A stretch of 64,000 nt of DNA, taken from positions 1 through 64,000 of the forward strand of contig NZ_FQVQ01000008.1 of the NCBI RefSeq assembly GCF_900129405.1. The letters run 5' to 3'. This document shows positions 32,292 to 41,509 of the stretch, in pieces. This DNA comes from Flavobacterium fontis (GTDB taxonomy: Bacteria > Bacteroidota > Bacteroidia > Flavobacteriales > Flavobacteriaceae). Position 1 is the stretch's first letter. Each line of letters opens with the position of its first letter. The notes below the pieces were generated by a model that made no database searches, had not been told where the DNA came from, and worked only from the letters and a program-made list of their open reading frames with translations. The position numbers and the translations under genes are program-made.

Positions 32292-33620
32292 TCAACGTAT
32301 TACCTCCACAAACGCAATGCGCACACTACCCTGTTCGTCAATATGGGTGAGCTGCACTTCGTGTAAGGTATTGACCAATTTGGGATTCCATGGGGTTTTT
32401 ACTTTCACATAGTTTTCGGTAAACCCATAAATGTAGCCTTCTTTGTTTTCGCCTTCAAACAAAACCGTGCGGGTGGTTCCCAACTGACTTTCATAAAAGG
32501 CACGGCGTTTTTTGACCGATAAGCCGCGCAACATCTTACTGCGTTTGGCGCGAACATTATGCGGCACCACACCGTCCATCAAAGCGGCTTCGGTATTATC
32601 GCGTTCGGAATAGGTGAAAACATGCAAATAGGAAATATCGAGTTCGTTCAAGAAATGGTAGGTTTCCAAGAAATGTTCATCCGTTTCACCCGGAAAACCC
32701 ACAATCACATCCACGCCAATACACGCATGGGGCATCACTTCACGGATTTTTGCAACGCGCTCCGTGTAGAGTTCGCGCAAATAACGGCGCTTCATTTTTT
32801 TCAAGATGGCATTACTCCCCGATTGTAAAGGAATATGGAAATGGGGGACAAACGTGCGACTCTGCGCAACAAATTCGATGGTTTCGTTTTTCAGCAAATT
32901 GGGTTCGATCGACGAAATACGCAAACGCTCAATACCCTCTACTTGATCCAAGGCTTGCACCAATTCCAAGAACGTATGCTCGTGTTTTTTGTTGCCAAAT
33001 TCGCCTTTGCCATAATCCCCAATATTGACCCCCGTCAAAACAATTTCTTTGATCCCTTGTTGGGAAATTTCTGCGGCATTGCGCAACACATTTTCCATAG
33101 TATCGCTACGGGAAATACCGCGCGCCAAGGGAATGGTACAATACGTACATTTATAATCACAGCCGTCTTGAACTTTCAAAAAGGCACGCGTTCGATCGCC
33201 AATGGAATAACTGCCCACATAGAAATCGGCTTCCTCAATTTCGCAAGAATGCACCTCGCCCAAGTCGTTTTTGGACAAATCGTGAATGTAATCGGTGATT
33301 TTAAATTTTTCGGTAGCGCCCAAAACCAAGTCGACGCCATCTACTGCCGCTAATTCTTCGGGCTTCAACTGCGCATAACAACCTACAGCGGCCACGAACG
33401 CTTTTTCATTGCGCTTTAGGGCTTTTTTTACGACTTGTTTGAATTGTTTGTCGGCATTGTCGGTTACCGAACAGGTGTTGATGACATAAATATCGGCTAC
33501 GTCTTCAAAATCGACACGTTCGAATCCTTCGTCTTGAAAATTTCTCGCAATTGTAGAAGTTTCAGAGAAATTGAGCTTACAGCCTAAGGTGTAAAAGGCT
33601 ACTTTTTTTTGCTGTTCCAT
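32292..33620 (-). CDS. mtaB: tRNA t6A37 methylthiotransferase MtaB
   Basis: Radical SAM enzyme that converts t6A37 to ms2t6A in tRNAs reading ANN codons. From the ATG at 33620 (MEQQKKVAFYTLGCKLN) it has the UPF0004 domain with three cluster Cys (TLGCKLN, NTCSVTD, AVGCYAQ). Then come the radical SAM motif CDYKCTYCTIP, the 'FPGETDEHFLET' region and a C-terminal TRAM-like segment ('VLFEGENKEGYIYGFTENYV'). The 442-residue length fits MtaB, as opposed to MiaB. Confidence 0.94.
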   Translation of the reverse strand: MEQQKKVAFYTLGCKLNFSETSTIARNFQDEGFERVDFEDVADIYVINTCSVTDNADKQFKQVVKKALKRNEKAFVAAVGCYAQLKPEELAAVDGVDLVLGATEKFKITDYIHDLSKNDLGEVHSCEIEEADFYVGSYSIGDRTRAFLKVQDGCDYKCTYCTIPLARGISRSDTMENVLRNAAEISQQGIKEIVLTGVNIGDYGKGEFGNKKHEHTFLELVQALDQVEGIERLRISSIEPNLLKNETIEFVAQSRTFVPHFHIPLQSGSNAILKKMKRRYLRELYTERVAKIREVMPHACIGVDVIVGFPGETDEHFLETYHFLNELDISYLHVFTYSERDNTEAALMDGVVPHNVRAKRSKMLRGLSVKKRRAFYESQLGTTRTVLFEGENKEGYIYGFTENYVKVKTPWNPKLVNTLHEVQLTHIDEQGSVRIAFVEVIR

Positions 33621-33663
33621 AGTATACACAACCCTTGAAATCGTTGTCAAGCGATTGCGGCCG

Positions 33664-33671
33664 CAAAGGTA
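33664..33671 (-). promoter_or_regulatory. TAnnTTTG promoter of mtaB
   Basis: Minus-strand TACCTTTG, 43 bases upstream of the mtaB ATG. Confidence 0.5.
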
Positions 33672-33736
33672 AAGATTTTTCTAATGTGTCACTATACGAA
33701 TTAGAAAATGTACCCATCCCTTTTTTGAATACATTC

Positions 33737-33805
33737 TCTAGCTCAGTAGCTCAGAATCTCAGCGACTCAGCGGCTCATAGACACATCGCCACATCGCCAC
33801 ATTGA
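33737..33805. repeat. CTCAG / CACATCGC word-repeat tract
   Basis: GCTCAGTAGCTCAGAATCTC, AGCGACTCAGCGGCTCATAG, then ACACATCGCCACATCGCCAC. Two different words follow one another, as at 17617-17698. Confidence 0.7.
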
Positions 33806-33809
33806 CCCA

Positions 33810-34979
33810 TTAACGATACTTCTTCGTCTCCTCAAACACATGCTCCAAAATACGCGCCTCGACTTCATCAAATTCCACATGACGGCGTGCCATAACGATT
33901 TTGGCCGTTTGAAACGCTTTGTTGGTGAGATAGGTTGTCATTCCTGAAGCACCGCCCCAACTGAAACTAGGGACAAAGTTGCGCGGAAATCCCGACCCAA
34001 AGATATTCGACGAAACCCCTACAACCGTTCCGGTGTTAAACATGGTATTGATACCGCATTTGCTGTGATCACCCATCATTAAACCGCAAAATTGAAGTCC
34101 GGTGCGCGCAAAACTTTCGGTTTCGTAGCTCCATAAGCGAACTTCCTCGTAGTTGTTTTTTAAATTAGAATTGTTACTGTCAGCGCCAATGTTGCACCAT
34201 TCGCCCAACACCGAATTTCCTAAAAATCCGTCGTGTCCTTTGTTGGAATACGCAAACAAAACCGAATTATTGACCTCACCGCCCACGCGACAATGCGGTC
34301 CCACCGTAGTAGCGCCATAAATCTTGGTGGCCAACTTTACCTGAGCTTCTTCACACAAGGCAAAAGGACCGCGAATGACCGAACCTTCCATGATTTCGGC
34401 ATTTTTCCCGATATAAATTGGTCCCGTTGACGCATTCAAGGTAACAAATTCCAATTGCGCGCCTTCTTCAATAAAAATATGTTCGGGAGCGATAACATTG
34501 ACCGACTTGGGTATGGGTTGTGAATGACGATCGGCCGTGAGCAGTTCAAAATCCTCGCGAAGGGCGGCATCATTTTTGGCAAAAATATCCCAGGTATGCT
34601 CGATTTTTAAACACTCATCCTCAAATTCAAGGATTTCATACGTATCAAAATCCACCTCTTCTTGGGAGTCGTTGGTGTAAAAAGCAATCACGTCTTCGCC
34701 ACGCATAATCGCTTGATTAGGCTCGAGGTTGCGCACCATTTCTACCAATACCGCATTGGGTAAATACGCCCCATTGAGCATGACATTGGCCTCCATTTCG
34801 ACCATAGGAAACTTTTCCGACAAGTACTCTTCGGTGAGTGTTGTCGTGGTCGAACCCAAATATTTTTCCCATTTTTCACGAATGGTCAATATCCCAATGC
34901 GAATATCACAAACGGGTCGAGTAAACGTAAAAGGTAAAAGGGCATTGCGGACTGGGCCGTCGAAGAGAATATAGTTCAT
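33810..34979 (-). CDS. GlmU-like sugar nucleotidyltransferase/acyltransferase
   Basis: 389 residues. The N-terminus ('YILFDGPVRNALLPFTFTRP', then 'DIRIGILTIREKWE') is the Bacteroidota variant of a GlmU-like pyrophosphorylase domain. The C-terminal half is a left-handed beta-helix of hexapeptide repeats ('GPIYIGKNAEIMEGSVIRGP', 'HCRVGGEVNNSVLFAYSNKG'). Probably acts in UDP-GlcNAc or related sugar-nucleotide synthesis; the exact substrate is not certain. A TAnnTTTG box lies at 35004. Confidence 0.85.
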   Translation of the reverse strand: MNYILFDGPVRNALLPFTFTRPVCDIRIGILTIREKWEKYLGSTTTTLTEEYLSEKFPMVEMEANVMLNGAYLPNAVLVEMVRNLEPNQAIMRGEDVIAFYTNDSQEEVDFDTYEILEFEDECLKIEHTWDIFAKNDAALREDFELLTADRHSQPIPKSVNVIAPEHIFIEEGAQLEFVTLNASTGPIYIGKNAEIMEGSVIRGPFALCEEAQVKLATKIYGATTVGPHCRVGGEVNNSVLFAYSNKGHDGFLGNSVLGEWCNIGADSNNSNLKNNYEEVRLWSYETESFARTGLQFCGLMMGDHSKCGINTMFNTGTVVGVSSNIFGSGFPRNFVPSFSWGGASGMTTYLTNKAFQTAKIVMARRHVEFDEVEARILEHVFEETKKYR

Positions 34980-35003
34980 GAGTGATTTTTTCAGCTAATG
35001 GGT

Positions 35004-35011
35004 CAAAACTA
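35004..35011 (-). promoter_or_regulatory. TAnnTTTG promoter of the GlmU-like gene
   Basis: Minus-strand TAGTTTTG, 24 bases before the start at 34979. Confidence 0.5.
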
Positions 35012-35026
35012 CGAAGAAATAGGCAA

Positions 35027-35056
35027 TAAAAAAACCACCCCGAAGGATGGCTTTTT
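35027..35056 (-). terminator. rpmE2 terminator
   Basis: Minus strand AGCCATCC-TTCG-GGGTGGTTTT plus T-run; a cUUCGg loop. 26 bases past the rpmE2 stop. Confidence 0.88.
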
Positions 35057-35082
35057 CTATTTGAACACACAATAAATACGAA

Positions 35083-35334
35083 TTACTTACCGTGCTTAGC
35101 GTATTTTGTTTTGAATTTATCAATACGTCCTGCCGTATCAATCAATTTCGATTTACCTGTATAAAATGGGTGAGATGTACGAGAAATCTCCATTTTAAAT
35201 ACCGGATATTCCACTCCGTCTACCACGATAGTTTCTTTAGTTTCTACAGTAGATTTCGTAATAAATACATCCTCGTTTGACATATCTTTGAAAGCTACCA
35301 ATCTGTAATTTTCTGGGTGAATACCTTGTTTCAT
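35083..35334 (-). CDS. rpmE2: 50S ribosomal protein L31 type B
   Basis: 83 residues: '[20 protein letters not shown]', '[20 protein letters not shown]', ending KYAKHGK. It has no CxxC, so this is the zinc-independent type B form. Monocistronic with promoter and terminator. Confidence 0.96.
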   Translation of the reverse strand: MKQGIHPENYRLVAFKDMSNEDVFITKSTVETKETIVVDGVEYPVFKMEISRTSHPFYTGKSKLIDTAGRIDKFKTKYAKHGK

Positions 35335-35441
35335 CTTGTAAATCTTTTTATTAGTTATGAAGCAGTTAGCCTTGATGCTTTTATTCTCAAAAAGGTATCA
35401 GCGCGCTGCAACGTTTAGTAATCCTTTTAATTTTGAGTGTG

Positions 35442-35471
35442 CAAAAATACAACTAATTTTCAATTTTCAAA
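35442..35471 (-). promoter_or_regulatory. rpmE2 promoter (TTTG-N18-TATTTTTG)
   Basis: Minus-strand -7 box TATTTTTG at 35442-35449 and TTTG at 35468-35471. The leader to the ATG is just over 100 bases, long enough for an autoregulatory element that I could not identify. Confidence 0.55.
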
Positions 35472-35527
35472 TCTATTTTGCAACTTTTTTGAAAAACAAG
35501 CGACACATAATGTCTCAGTTAAATTTA

Positions 35528-35535
35528 TATCTTTG
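35528..35535 (+). promoter_or_regulatory. TAnnTTTG promoter of the DUF4199 gene
   Basis: TATCTTTG, 23 bases before the ATG at 35559. Confidence 0.5.
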
Positions 35536-35558
35536 TTTCACTTAAAAAAATTGGGAAT

Positions 35559-36086
35559 ATGAATCCTATTGTAAAGAAAAACGCCGTAAACTATGGTATT
35601 GTGCTAGCACTTGTTACCATGTTAATCAGTACGATTATGTACGTCGTCGATTTGAAATTGTTTGTCAATATGGGAATTGGCTTTGGACAGATTTTGATTT
35701 TCTTAATTGTCTACGGCGTAATGCTCCACAAAACCAAAAAAGAAATGGGCGGACAAATGACTTTTAAAGACGCGTTTACCACCTATTTTATTGCAGCGGG
35801 TTTGCGGGTAACCCTAGCCACTGTTTTTATGATCTTTTTATTCAACGTGGTCGATGTTGAAGCGAAAGAAATTGTAAAAGAGCATACGGTAAAATTTCAA
35901 GTCGAAATAATGCAAAAAATGGGCTCTACCAAGCAACAAATGGAAGAGGCCATCCGAGAACTGAAAGAAAGTGACCAATTTGGAATCGCAACTCAAATCA
36001 AAGGTATGGCCTTCGCCTTACTCGGAGTTTCCATTGCAGGTCTTATCTTTGCGGCCATTTTTAAATCCAAAGAGCAAACATTTTAG
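35559..36086 (+). CDS. DUF4199 membrane protein
   Basis: 175 residues with four transmembrane helices (about 13-31, 37-55, 78-97, 146-166) and the family segment 'MTFKDAFTTYFIAAGLRV'. Function unknown. Its stop (TAG) is directly followed by the ATG of the glycosyltransferase, so the two are co-translated. Confidence 0.88.
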   Translation: MNPIVKKNAVNYGIVLALVTMLISTIMYVVDLKLFVNMGIGFGQILIFLIVYGVMLHKTKKEMGGQMTFKDAFTTYFIAAGLRVTLATVFMIFLFNVVDVEAKEIVKEHTVKFQVEIMQKMGSTKQQMEEAIRELKESDQFGIATQIKGMAFALLGVSIAGLIFAAIFKSKEQTF

Positions 36087-37037
36087 ATGAATATCTCCAT
36101 CGTTATCCCGTTACTCAACGAACAAGAATCGTTACCCGAACTACACCAATGGATCAAAAAGGTAATGGACCAACACCAGTATACCTATGAAGTGTTGTTT
36201 ATTGACGACGGGAGCACCGACCGTTCTTGGGCGGTTATTGAATCGTTGTGCCAAGAAAATCCCTGTGTAAAAGGCATTCGCTTTTTTCGCAACTATGGCA
36301 AATCACAAGCGTTACATGCCGGTTTTGCCCGTGCGCAAGGCGATGTGGTGATTACTATGGATGCCGATTTACAGGATAGTCCCGATGAAATTCCCGGCTT
36401 ATATAAAATGATTACAGAGGAAAATTATGACTTGGTTTCCGGCTGGAAAAAGAAACGGTACGACAATGTGGTCACCAAGAATTTACCTTCCAAACTTTTT
36501 AATTGGGCCGCGCGAAAAACCTCGGGCGTTTACCTTAACGATTTCAATTGTGGTCTAAAAGCCTACCGAAATCTCGTGGTGAAAAACGTTGAAGTCTCAG
36601 GTGAAATGCACCGCTATATCCCTGTACTGGCCAAAAACGCTGGATTCAATCGTATTGGTGAAAAAGTGGTCATTCACCAAGCGCGTAAATACGGTGAATC
36701 CAAATTTGGAATGAGCCGATTCATCAACGGGTTTTTGGACTTAATTACCATTTGGTTCCTCTCCCGTTATGGCAAACGACCCATGCACTTGTTTGGTGCC
36801 TTCGGAGCCCTGATGTTTGTCCTCGGATTCCTGTCTACAGGATTCATTATTGTGGTAAAACTCATCAAACTCTACACCGGTTTCCATACGATTTTGGTCA
36901 CCGATAACCCTTTATTTTACATTGCCCTTACTTCGATGATTATTGGTACGCAACTCTTTTTGGCGGGATTTCTTGGCGAAATTATCCTACGCACCAAAAA
37001 CAACGAAGAGCGCTACAAAATTGCCGAAGAGCGATAA
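36087..37037 (+). CDS. Family 2 glycosyltransferase (DPM1/GtrB-like)
   Basis: Transfers a sugar to a polyprenyl phosphate or envelope lipid at the inner membrane. 316 residues: GT-A domain with 'VIPLLNEQESLPELHQWI', 'FIDDGSTDRSW' and the metal site 'ITMDADLQDSPDEIP'. Two C-terminal transmembrane helices (about 232-255 and 268-290) are as in GtrB/ArnC-type enzymes. In this phylum it commonly follows a DUF4199 gene. Confidence 0.92.
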   Translation: MNISIVIPLLNEQESLPELHQWIKKVMDQHQYTYEVLFIDDGSTDRSWAVIESLCQENPCVKGIRFFRNYGKSQALHAGFARAQGDVVITMDADLQDSPDEIPGLYKMITEENYDLVSGWKKKRYDNVVTKNLPSKLFNWAARKTSGVYLNDFNCGLKAYRNLVVKNVEVSGEMHRYIPVLAKNAGFNRIGEKVVIHQARKYGESKFGMSRFINGFLDLITIWFLSRYGKRPMHLFGAFGALMFVLGFLSTGFIIVVKLIKLYTGFHTILVTDNPLFYIALTSMIIGTQLFLAGFLGEIILRTKNNEERYKIAEER

Positions 37038-37076
37038 TTCATTCAACACCTAACACAAGCTTACAATACGTTTAAA

Positions 37077-38807
37077 ATGCCTATGGAACCCTCCTTAGTA
37101 AATAAAGTAAACGAATGGTTGACCCCAACCTTTGACGAGGCCACCCAAGCGGCCATTCGAGAAATGATGACTACCAATCCGAAAGAATTGGAAGAAAGTT
37201 TCTATAAAAATTTAGAATTTGGAACGGGCGGCATGCGCGGCATCATGGGTGTGGGAACCAACCGCATCAACCGCTACACCCTCGGGAAAAACACCCAAGG
37301 ACTCTCGGATTATTTAAAACAAGCATTCCCAGGTGAAGCACTCAAAGTGGTTATCGCCTACGATTGTCGCCACAACAGTGATACGTTGGCCAAAGTTGTA
37401 GCCGATGTCTTTTCGGCCAACGGAATTCACGTATACTTGTTTTCTGAATTGCGACCCACCCCCGAACTCTCCTTTGCCCTCAAACATTTACAATGCCATG
37501 CCGGTATTGTGTTGACAGCCTCGCACAATCCTCCCGAATACAACGGATATAAAGTGTATTGGCAAGACGGCGGACAATTAGTACCGCCCCAAGATGAAGC
37601 CATTATTGAGGTGATCGAAAATGTGCGTTACGATGCGATTCAATTTACCGCCAATGCCGATTTAATCGAATACATCGACAGCGCTATCGATGAGGCATTT
37701 GTAGCTTCTACCCTAGCCAACGCGAGTTTCAACACGCCAAAAGAAGCCAGAGAAGGTCTCAAAATTGTCTATACTTCGCTACACGGAACGTCCATCAAAG
37801 CGATTCCTGCTGTGTTAACCGCTGCAGGGTATACCGATTTAAATATTGTAAAAGAACAAGCCGAACCCAATGGCGATTTCCCAACCGTAAAGTCTCCCAA
37901 TCCCGAAGAGCCTGAAGCGCTCACCATGGCCTTGCAATTGGCCGACGCGATTGGCGCCGATATCGTGATTGGAACCGATCCCGACTCCGACCGCCTGGGC
38001 GTGGCCGTGCGCAATACACAAAATGAAATGGTATTGCTAAACGGAAACCAAACCATGATTATCATGACCGCCTACCTCTTGGAACAATGGAAACGCGCTG
38101 GAAAAATCAACGGCAAACAATTCATCGGTTCTACTATCGTATCCACGCCCATGATGCTCGAATTGGCCTCGGCCTATCAGGTGGAATGCAAAGTGGGATT
38201 GACCGGTTTCAAATGGATTGCCAAATTCATCAAAGATTTTCCCGAACTCCAATTTATCGGTGGCGGTGAAGAAAGTTTTGGCTACATGGTCGGTGATGCA
38301 GTACGCGACAAAGATGCCGTAGGGGCTACCCTTTTGGTTTGCGAAATTGCCGCTCAAGCCAAAGCCGCGGGCAGTTCCCTCTTCCAAGAGTTGCTCAACC
38401 TCTACCTCGATCACGGATACTACAAAGAACATCTTATTTCGCTCACCAAAAAAGGAATCTCAGGCCTGCAAGAAATCAACCAAATGATGATTGACATGCG
38501 CCAAAATCCAGTAGCCGAAATCAACGGCCAACGCATCGTGTGTATCGAAGACTATCAAACCTCCAAAGGACGCGATGTGCTCAACGGAAGCGAATTTGAA
38601 CTCACCATCCCCAAATCCAACGTATTGATTTACTATTTGGAAGATGGTAGTAAAATCTGTGCCCGACCCAGTGGTACCGAACCCAAAATCAAATTTTATT
38701 TCAGCGTGAATGCGCCTCTCGCTTCCTTAGAAGAAATTGGAGCGGTAGAAGCCATTTTGGATGAAAAGATTAAAAATTGTATCGCCGATATGGGCTTAGA
38801 CGCATGA
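37077..38807 (+). CDS. Phosphoglucomutase/phosphomannomutase
   Basis: Interconverts hexose 1- and 6-phosphates. The 576 residues fit the long PgcA/PGM2 type. The phosphoserine loop is TASHNPPEYNGYK, the metal loop GTDPDSDRLG, the sugar loop GGGEESFGYMVGD and the phosphate loop RPSGTEPKIK. All catalytic residues are present. The stop overlaps the start of the ABC exporter (ATGA). Confidence 0.95.
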   Translation: MPMEPSLVNKVNEWLTPTFDEATQAAIREMMTTNPKELEESFYKNLEFGTGGMRGIMGVGTNRINRYTLGKNTQGLSDYLKQAFPGEALKVVIAYDCRHNSDTLAKVVADVFSANGIHVYLFSELRPTPELSFALKHLQCHAGIVLTASHNPPEYNGYKVYWQDGGQLVPPQDEAIIEVIENVRYDAIQFTANADLIEYIDSAIDEAFVASTLANASFNTPKEAREGLKIVYTSLHGTSIKAIPAVLTAAGYTDLNIVKEQAEPNGDFPTVKSPNPEEPEALTMALQLADAIGADIVIGTDPDSDRLGVAVRNTQNEMVLLNGNQTMIIMTAYLLEQWKRAGKINGKQFIGSTIVSTPMMLELASAYQVECKVGLTGFKWIAKFIKDFPELQFIGGGEESFGYMVGDAVRDKDAVGATLLVCEIAAQAKAAGSSLFQELLNLYLDHGYYKEHLISLTKKGISGLQEINQMMIDMRQNPVAEINGQRIVCIEDYQTSKGRDVLNGSEFELTIPKSNVLIYYLEDGSKICARPSGTEPKIKFYFSVNAPLASLEEIGAVEAILDEKIKNCIADMGLDA

Positions 38808-40633
38808 AAGAAATCCTCCAAAAACTAAAACCGTACATCTACCCCTTCAAACATCATGTGGTAGGGAATGTTATTTACAACATTCTCTATGCGTTATTTG
38901 GAACCTTGTCCTTTATCACGCTTATCCCCATGATGAACGTTCTTTTTGACCAAACAAAAAAGGTCTACGAAGCACCTGTTTATACCAATTTTTCAGAAGC
39001 AAAGGACTACCTCGAGAATCTTTTGTACTATAAAGTCACGCAATTCACCGACTCGGGCACACCGCAAAATGCCCTTTTCTTGGTGGTTTCAATTGTCATT
39101 GTAACGTTTTTACTAAAAAACATTGCCGGGTACATGGCCTCCTACCACATGATGCATTTACGCACCAATGTTATGGCAACCATTCGCAACGAAATGTATC
39201 AAAAAATCATTGCCCTCCCGATCTCATTTTTTTCCGAAAAACGGAAAGGTGACGTCATGACGCGAATGCTGGGCGATGTAGGAGAAATGCAGAATTCCTT
39301 TTTTATGGTGCTCGAACTGATCATCAAAGAACCGCTTACCATCATTTTCTCCATCATTATGATGTTTACCATCAGTTGGAAACTCACCCTGTTTGTCTTT
39401 ATTTTCATTCCCATCGCTGGATTTATCATTTCGCTGATTGGAAAAAGTCTCAAATCACAATCCCTTCGCGCCCAAAACGAAGCAGGATACCTTATTTCAC
39501 TACTAGAAGAAACGCTCACCGGACTCAAAGTCGTCAAGAGTTATACGGCCGAAGAAAACTTTAAAAGCCGCTTCGAACAATCGGTACAACGCCTATTAGT
39601 ACTCTCCAATAAAATCGGGAAGAAAAATAACCTCGCCTCGCCTTTAAGTGAATTACTGGGCATCATAACCATAGCCGTTTTACTCGTCTATGGCGGAACC
39701 TTAGTATTGGTAGACAAATCCTTGTCGGGCCCGGTATTTTTGTCGTTTATGGGATTGGCGTACAACATTCTAACGCCAGCCAAAGCGATTTCCAAAGCCT
39801 CCTATGCCGTGAAAAACGGAATTGCCGCCGCCGAACGGGTTTTTGAAGTACTCGAAGAAGAAAATACTGTGAAGTCTGAACCCAATGCCGTTCAAAAATC
39901 CGACTTCACCGACAACATCACGCTGTCACAGGTCAACTTTGGCTACCAAGACGAACCGGTACTAAAAAACTTTTCACTGACCATTCCCAAAGGAAAAACA
40001 GTGGCTTTGGTGGGGCAATCGGGCAGCGGAAAAAGTACGTTGGCCAACCTACTCACCCGTTTTTATGATGTCAATGAAGGTAAAATTGCCATCGATGGCG
40101 TTGACATCAAAACCATGGACATTCATGCCCTCCGGCGTTTGATGGGCTTGGTTACCCAAGATTCGATTCTTTTCAATGACACCATCGAAAACAACCTGCG
40201 CATCGGAAAACCCGAAGCTACTGAAGCCGAATTAATCCATGCCTTGCAGGTCGCCAATGCCTATGATTTTGTGATGGAATTGCCCATGGGACTCCAAACA
40301 AACATCGGAGATGCGGGAGGAAAACTTTCCGGTGGACAAAAACAACGGATTTCCATAGCCCGCGCGGTACTCAAAAACTCACCCATCATGATTCTCGATG
40401 AGGCCACCTCAGCCCTCGATACCGAAAGTGAAAAAGCCGTGCAGATTGCCCTCGAAAACATGATGCAAAACCGCACGTCTATTGTCATCGCCCACCGTTT
40501 ATCGACCATTCAAAACGCCGATACCATTGTGGTGCTGCACAAAGGCGAAATCATCGAGCAAGGCAACCACGCCGAACTCATGGCGCTGGAAGGGACGTAC
40601 GCCAAATTGGTGACGTTACAGAGTTTTGACTAA
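38804..40633 (+). CDS. MsbA-like ABC transporter (fused membrane and ATPase domains)
   Basis: A half-transporter of 609 residues from the ATG at 38804. Six transmembrane helices run to about residue 330, with the intracellular loop 'MRTN..RNEMYQKII'. The ATPase domain has Walker A GQSGSGKST, the Q-loop 'GLVTQDSILF', the signature LSGGQKQR, Walker B 'MILDEATSAL' and the H-loop 'IAHRLST'. Probably exports lipid A precursors or another lipid. Translationally coupled to the phosphoglucomutase gene. Confidence 0.93.
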   Translation: MKEILQKLKPYIYPFKHHVVGNVIYNILYALFGTLSFITLIPMMNVLFDQTKKVYEAPVYTNFSEAKDYLENLLYYKVTQFTDSGTPQNALFLVVSIVIVTFLLKNIAGYMASYHMMHLRTNVMATIRNEMYQKIIALPISFFSEKRKGDVMTRMLGDVGEMQNSFFMVLELIIKEPLTIIFSIIMMFTISWKLTLFVFIFIPIAGFIISLIGKSLKSQSLRAQNEAGYLISLLEETLTGLKVVKSYTAEENFKSRFEQSVQRLLVLSNKIGKKNNLASPLSELLGIITIAVLLVYGGTLVLVDKSLSGPVFLSFMGLAYNILTPAKAISKASYAVKNGIAAAERVFEVLEEENTVKSEPNAVQKSDFTDNITLSQVNFGYQDEPVLKNFSLTIPKGKTVALVGQSGSGKSTLANLLTRFYDVNEGKIAIDGVDIKTMDIHALRRLMGLVTQDSILFNDTIENNLRIGKPEATEAELIHALQVANAYDFVMELPMGLQTNIGDAGGKLSGGQKQRISIARAVLKNSPIMILDEATSALDTESEKAVQIALENMMQNRTSIVIAHRLSTIQNADTIVVLHKGEIIEQGNHAELMALEGTYAKLVTLQSFD

Positions 40634-40654
40634 GTATTGTTTTTTAGGCAGCAA

Positions 40655-40765
40655 GAACCGCTGTTTTCAAGCACGCGCCCACACCCGTGCTCCACTGTAT
40701 CTTTGGGCTAAACCCCAAAGGATGCCGTTGCGCCCGGGGCTGAAAACCAACCCCCTGTTTCAAAA
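40655..40765 (-). repeat. GC-rich intergenic element (CGGCATCCTTTGG...CCAAAGATA type)
   Basis: On the minus strand: TTTTCAGCCCCGGGCGCAAC, GGCATCCTTTGGGGTTTAGC, CCAAAGATACAGTGGAGC, then a GC-rich arm and AAACAGCGG. CCTTTGGG and CCCAAAG form a hairpin. From memory, flavobacterial intergenic regions often hold a CGGCATCC...AAAGATA element; not checked. Confidence 0.5.
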
Positions 40766-40774
40766 AAAAATCCG

Positions 40775-41497
40775 CTACGGCAGCGGATTGTATTCTTGAG
40801 GAGTCCATGTCGGTGAAAGTAAATCGATAAAGTAGTAATGCACTTTATCTTTTTTATCAAAGGCGCCATTTTTATTCAAATCTTCAATAGCGCGAAAATA
40901 CAAGCGTCCTAACCCTTCCAAACAATTCCAATCAATCAACTCTTGATACTCCGTGGTGAGTTTGGTAAAATGTTGCCCGTCCAAGGTACTCACATACAAA
41001 CTGCGAATATCATTGGCATTGACAATTCCATCCTGATTGGTATCGTTGTCTTGTACTTCATAAACCAAGAGTTTCGCTTTCCCTTTTTCGGCCAAACCGT
41101 GCAAATACGTAATACGCTCAATGCGTATCGGTTTGTCGGTCAAAGGGCGTAAGGAATCTTTTGGACTTCCCTGGAACTTAATATTGGAGAGGTTGCCTGC
41201 AATTTCAAACTCGCTGGTGTTCGACACTTGATAACTTACTCCGCTATCATAGCGACTACTGCTGAAGTCCGCTCCACCTTTACTCCCCTCGTTCAAAGCG
41301 ACCTCGCCCACCGGAAATAACAACACCGAAGTCCCTGGAAATTGGACCGGCAAATCACACAACGTTAGTAACGTACCGTCTTTTTTCGCCTCCGTTTTGG
41401 GAGTCGAACTTTTGGAATAAATTACTTTTGGTTGCGGTGGGGTTTCTTTACAACCCACCAAAAGTACTAGTGACAAGGCAAAAGTCAATCGTTTCAT
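40775..41497 (-). CDS. Lipoprotein with EF-hand-like calcium loops
   Basis: About 240 residues from the ATG at 41497 with lipobox LLVGC. Two Asp-rich loops, DTNQDGIVNANDIRS and DLNKNGAFDKKDKV, match EF-hand/dockerin-type calcium sites. The middle is beta-rich. It lies 12 bases downstream of the TonB-dependent receptor on the same strand, so it may be its surface partner. Function unknown. Confidence 0.7.
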   Translation of the reverse strand: MKRLTFALSLVLLVGCKETPPQPKVIYSKSSTPKTEAKKDGTLLTLCDLPVQFPGTSVLLFPVGEVALNEGSKGGADFSSSRYDSGVSYQVSNTSEFEIAGNLSNIKFQGSPKDSLRPLTDKPIRIERITYLHGLAEKGKAKLLVYEVQDNDTNQDGIVNANDIRSLYVSTLDGQHFTKLTTEYQELIDWNCLEGLGRLYFRAIEDLNKNGAFDKKDKVHYYFIDLLSPTWTPQEYNPLP

Positions 41498-41509
41498 AAG
41501 CACTTCAGT

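Noticed and set aside
33737..33805. Regulatory direct repeats for mtaB or the GlmU-like gene
   Set aside because: The words drift and change within the tract and resemble the other word-repeat tracts, and each neighbouring gene has its own promoter box elsewhere.
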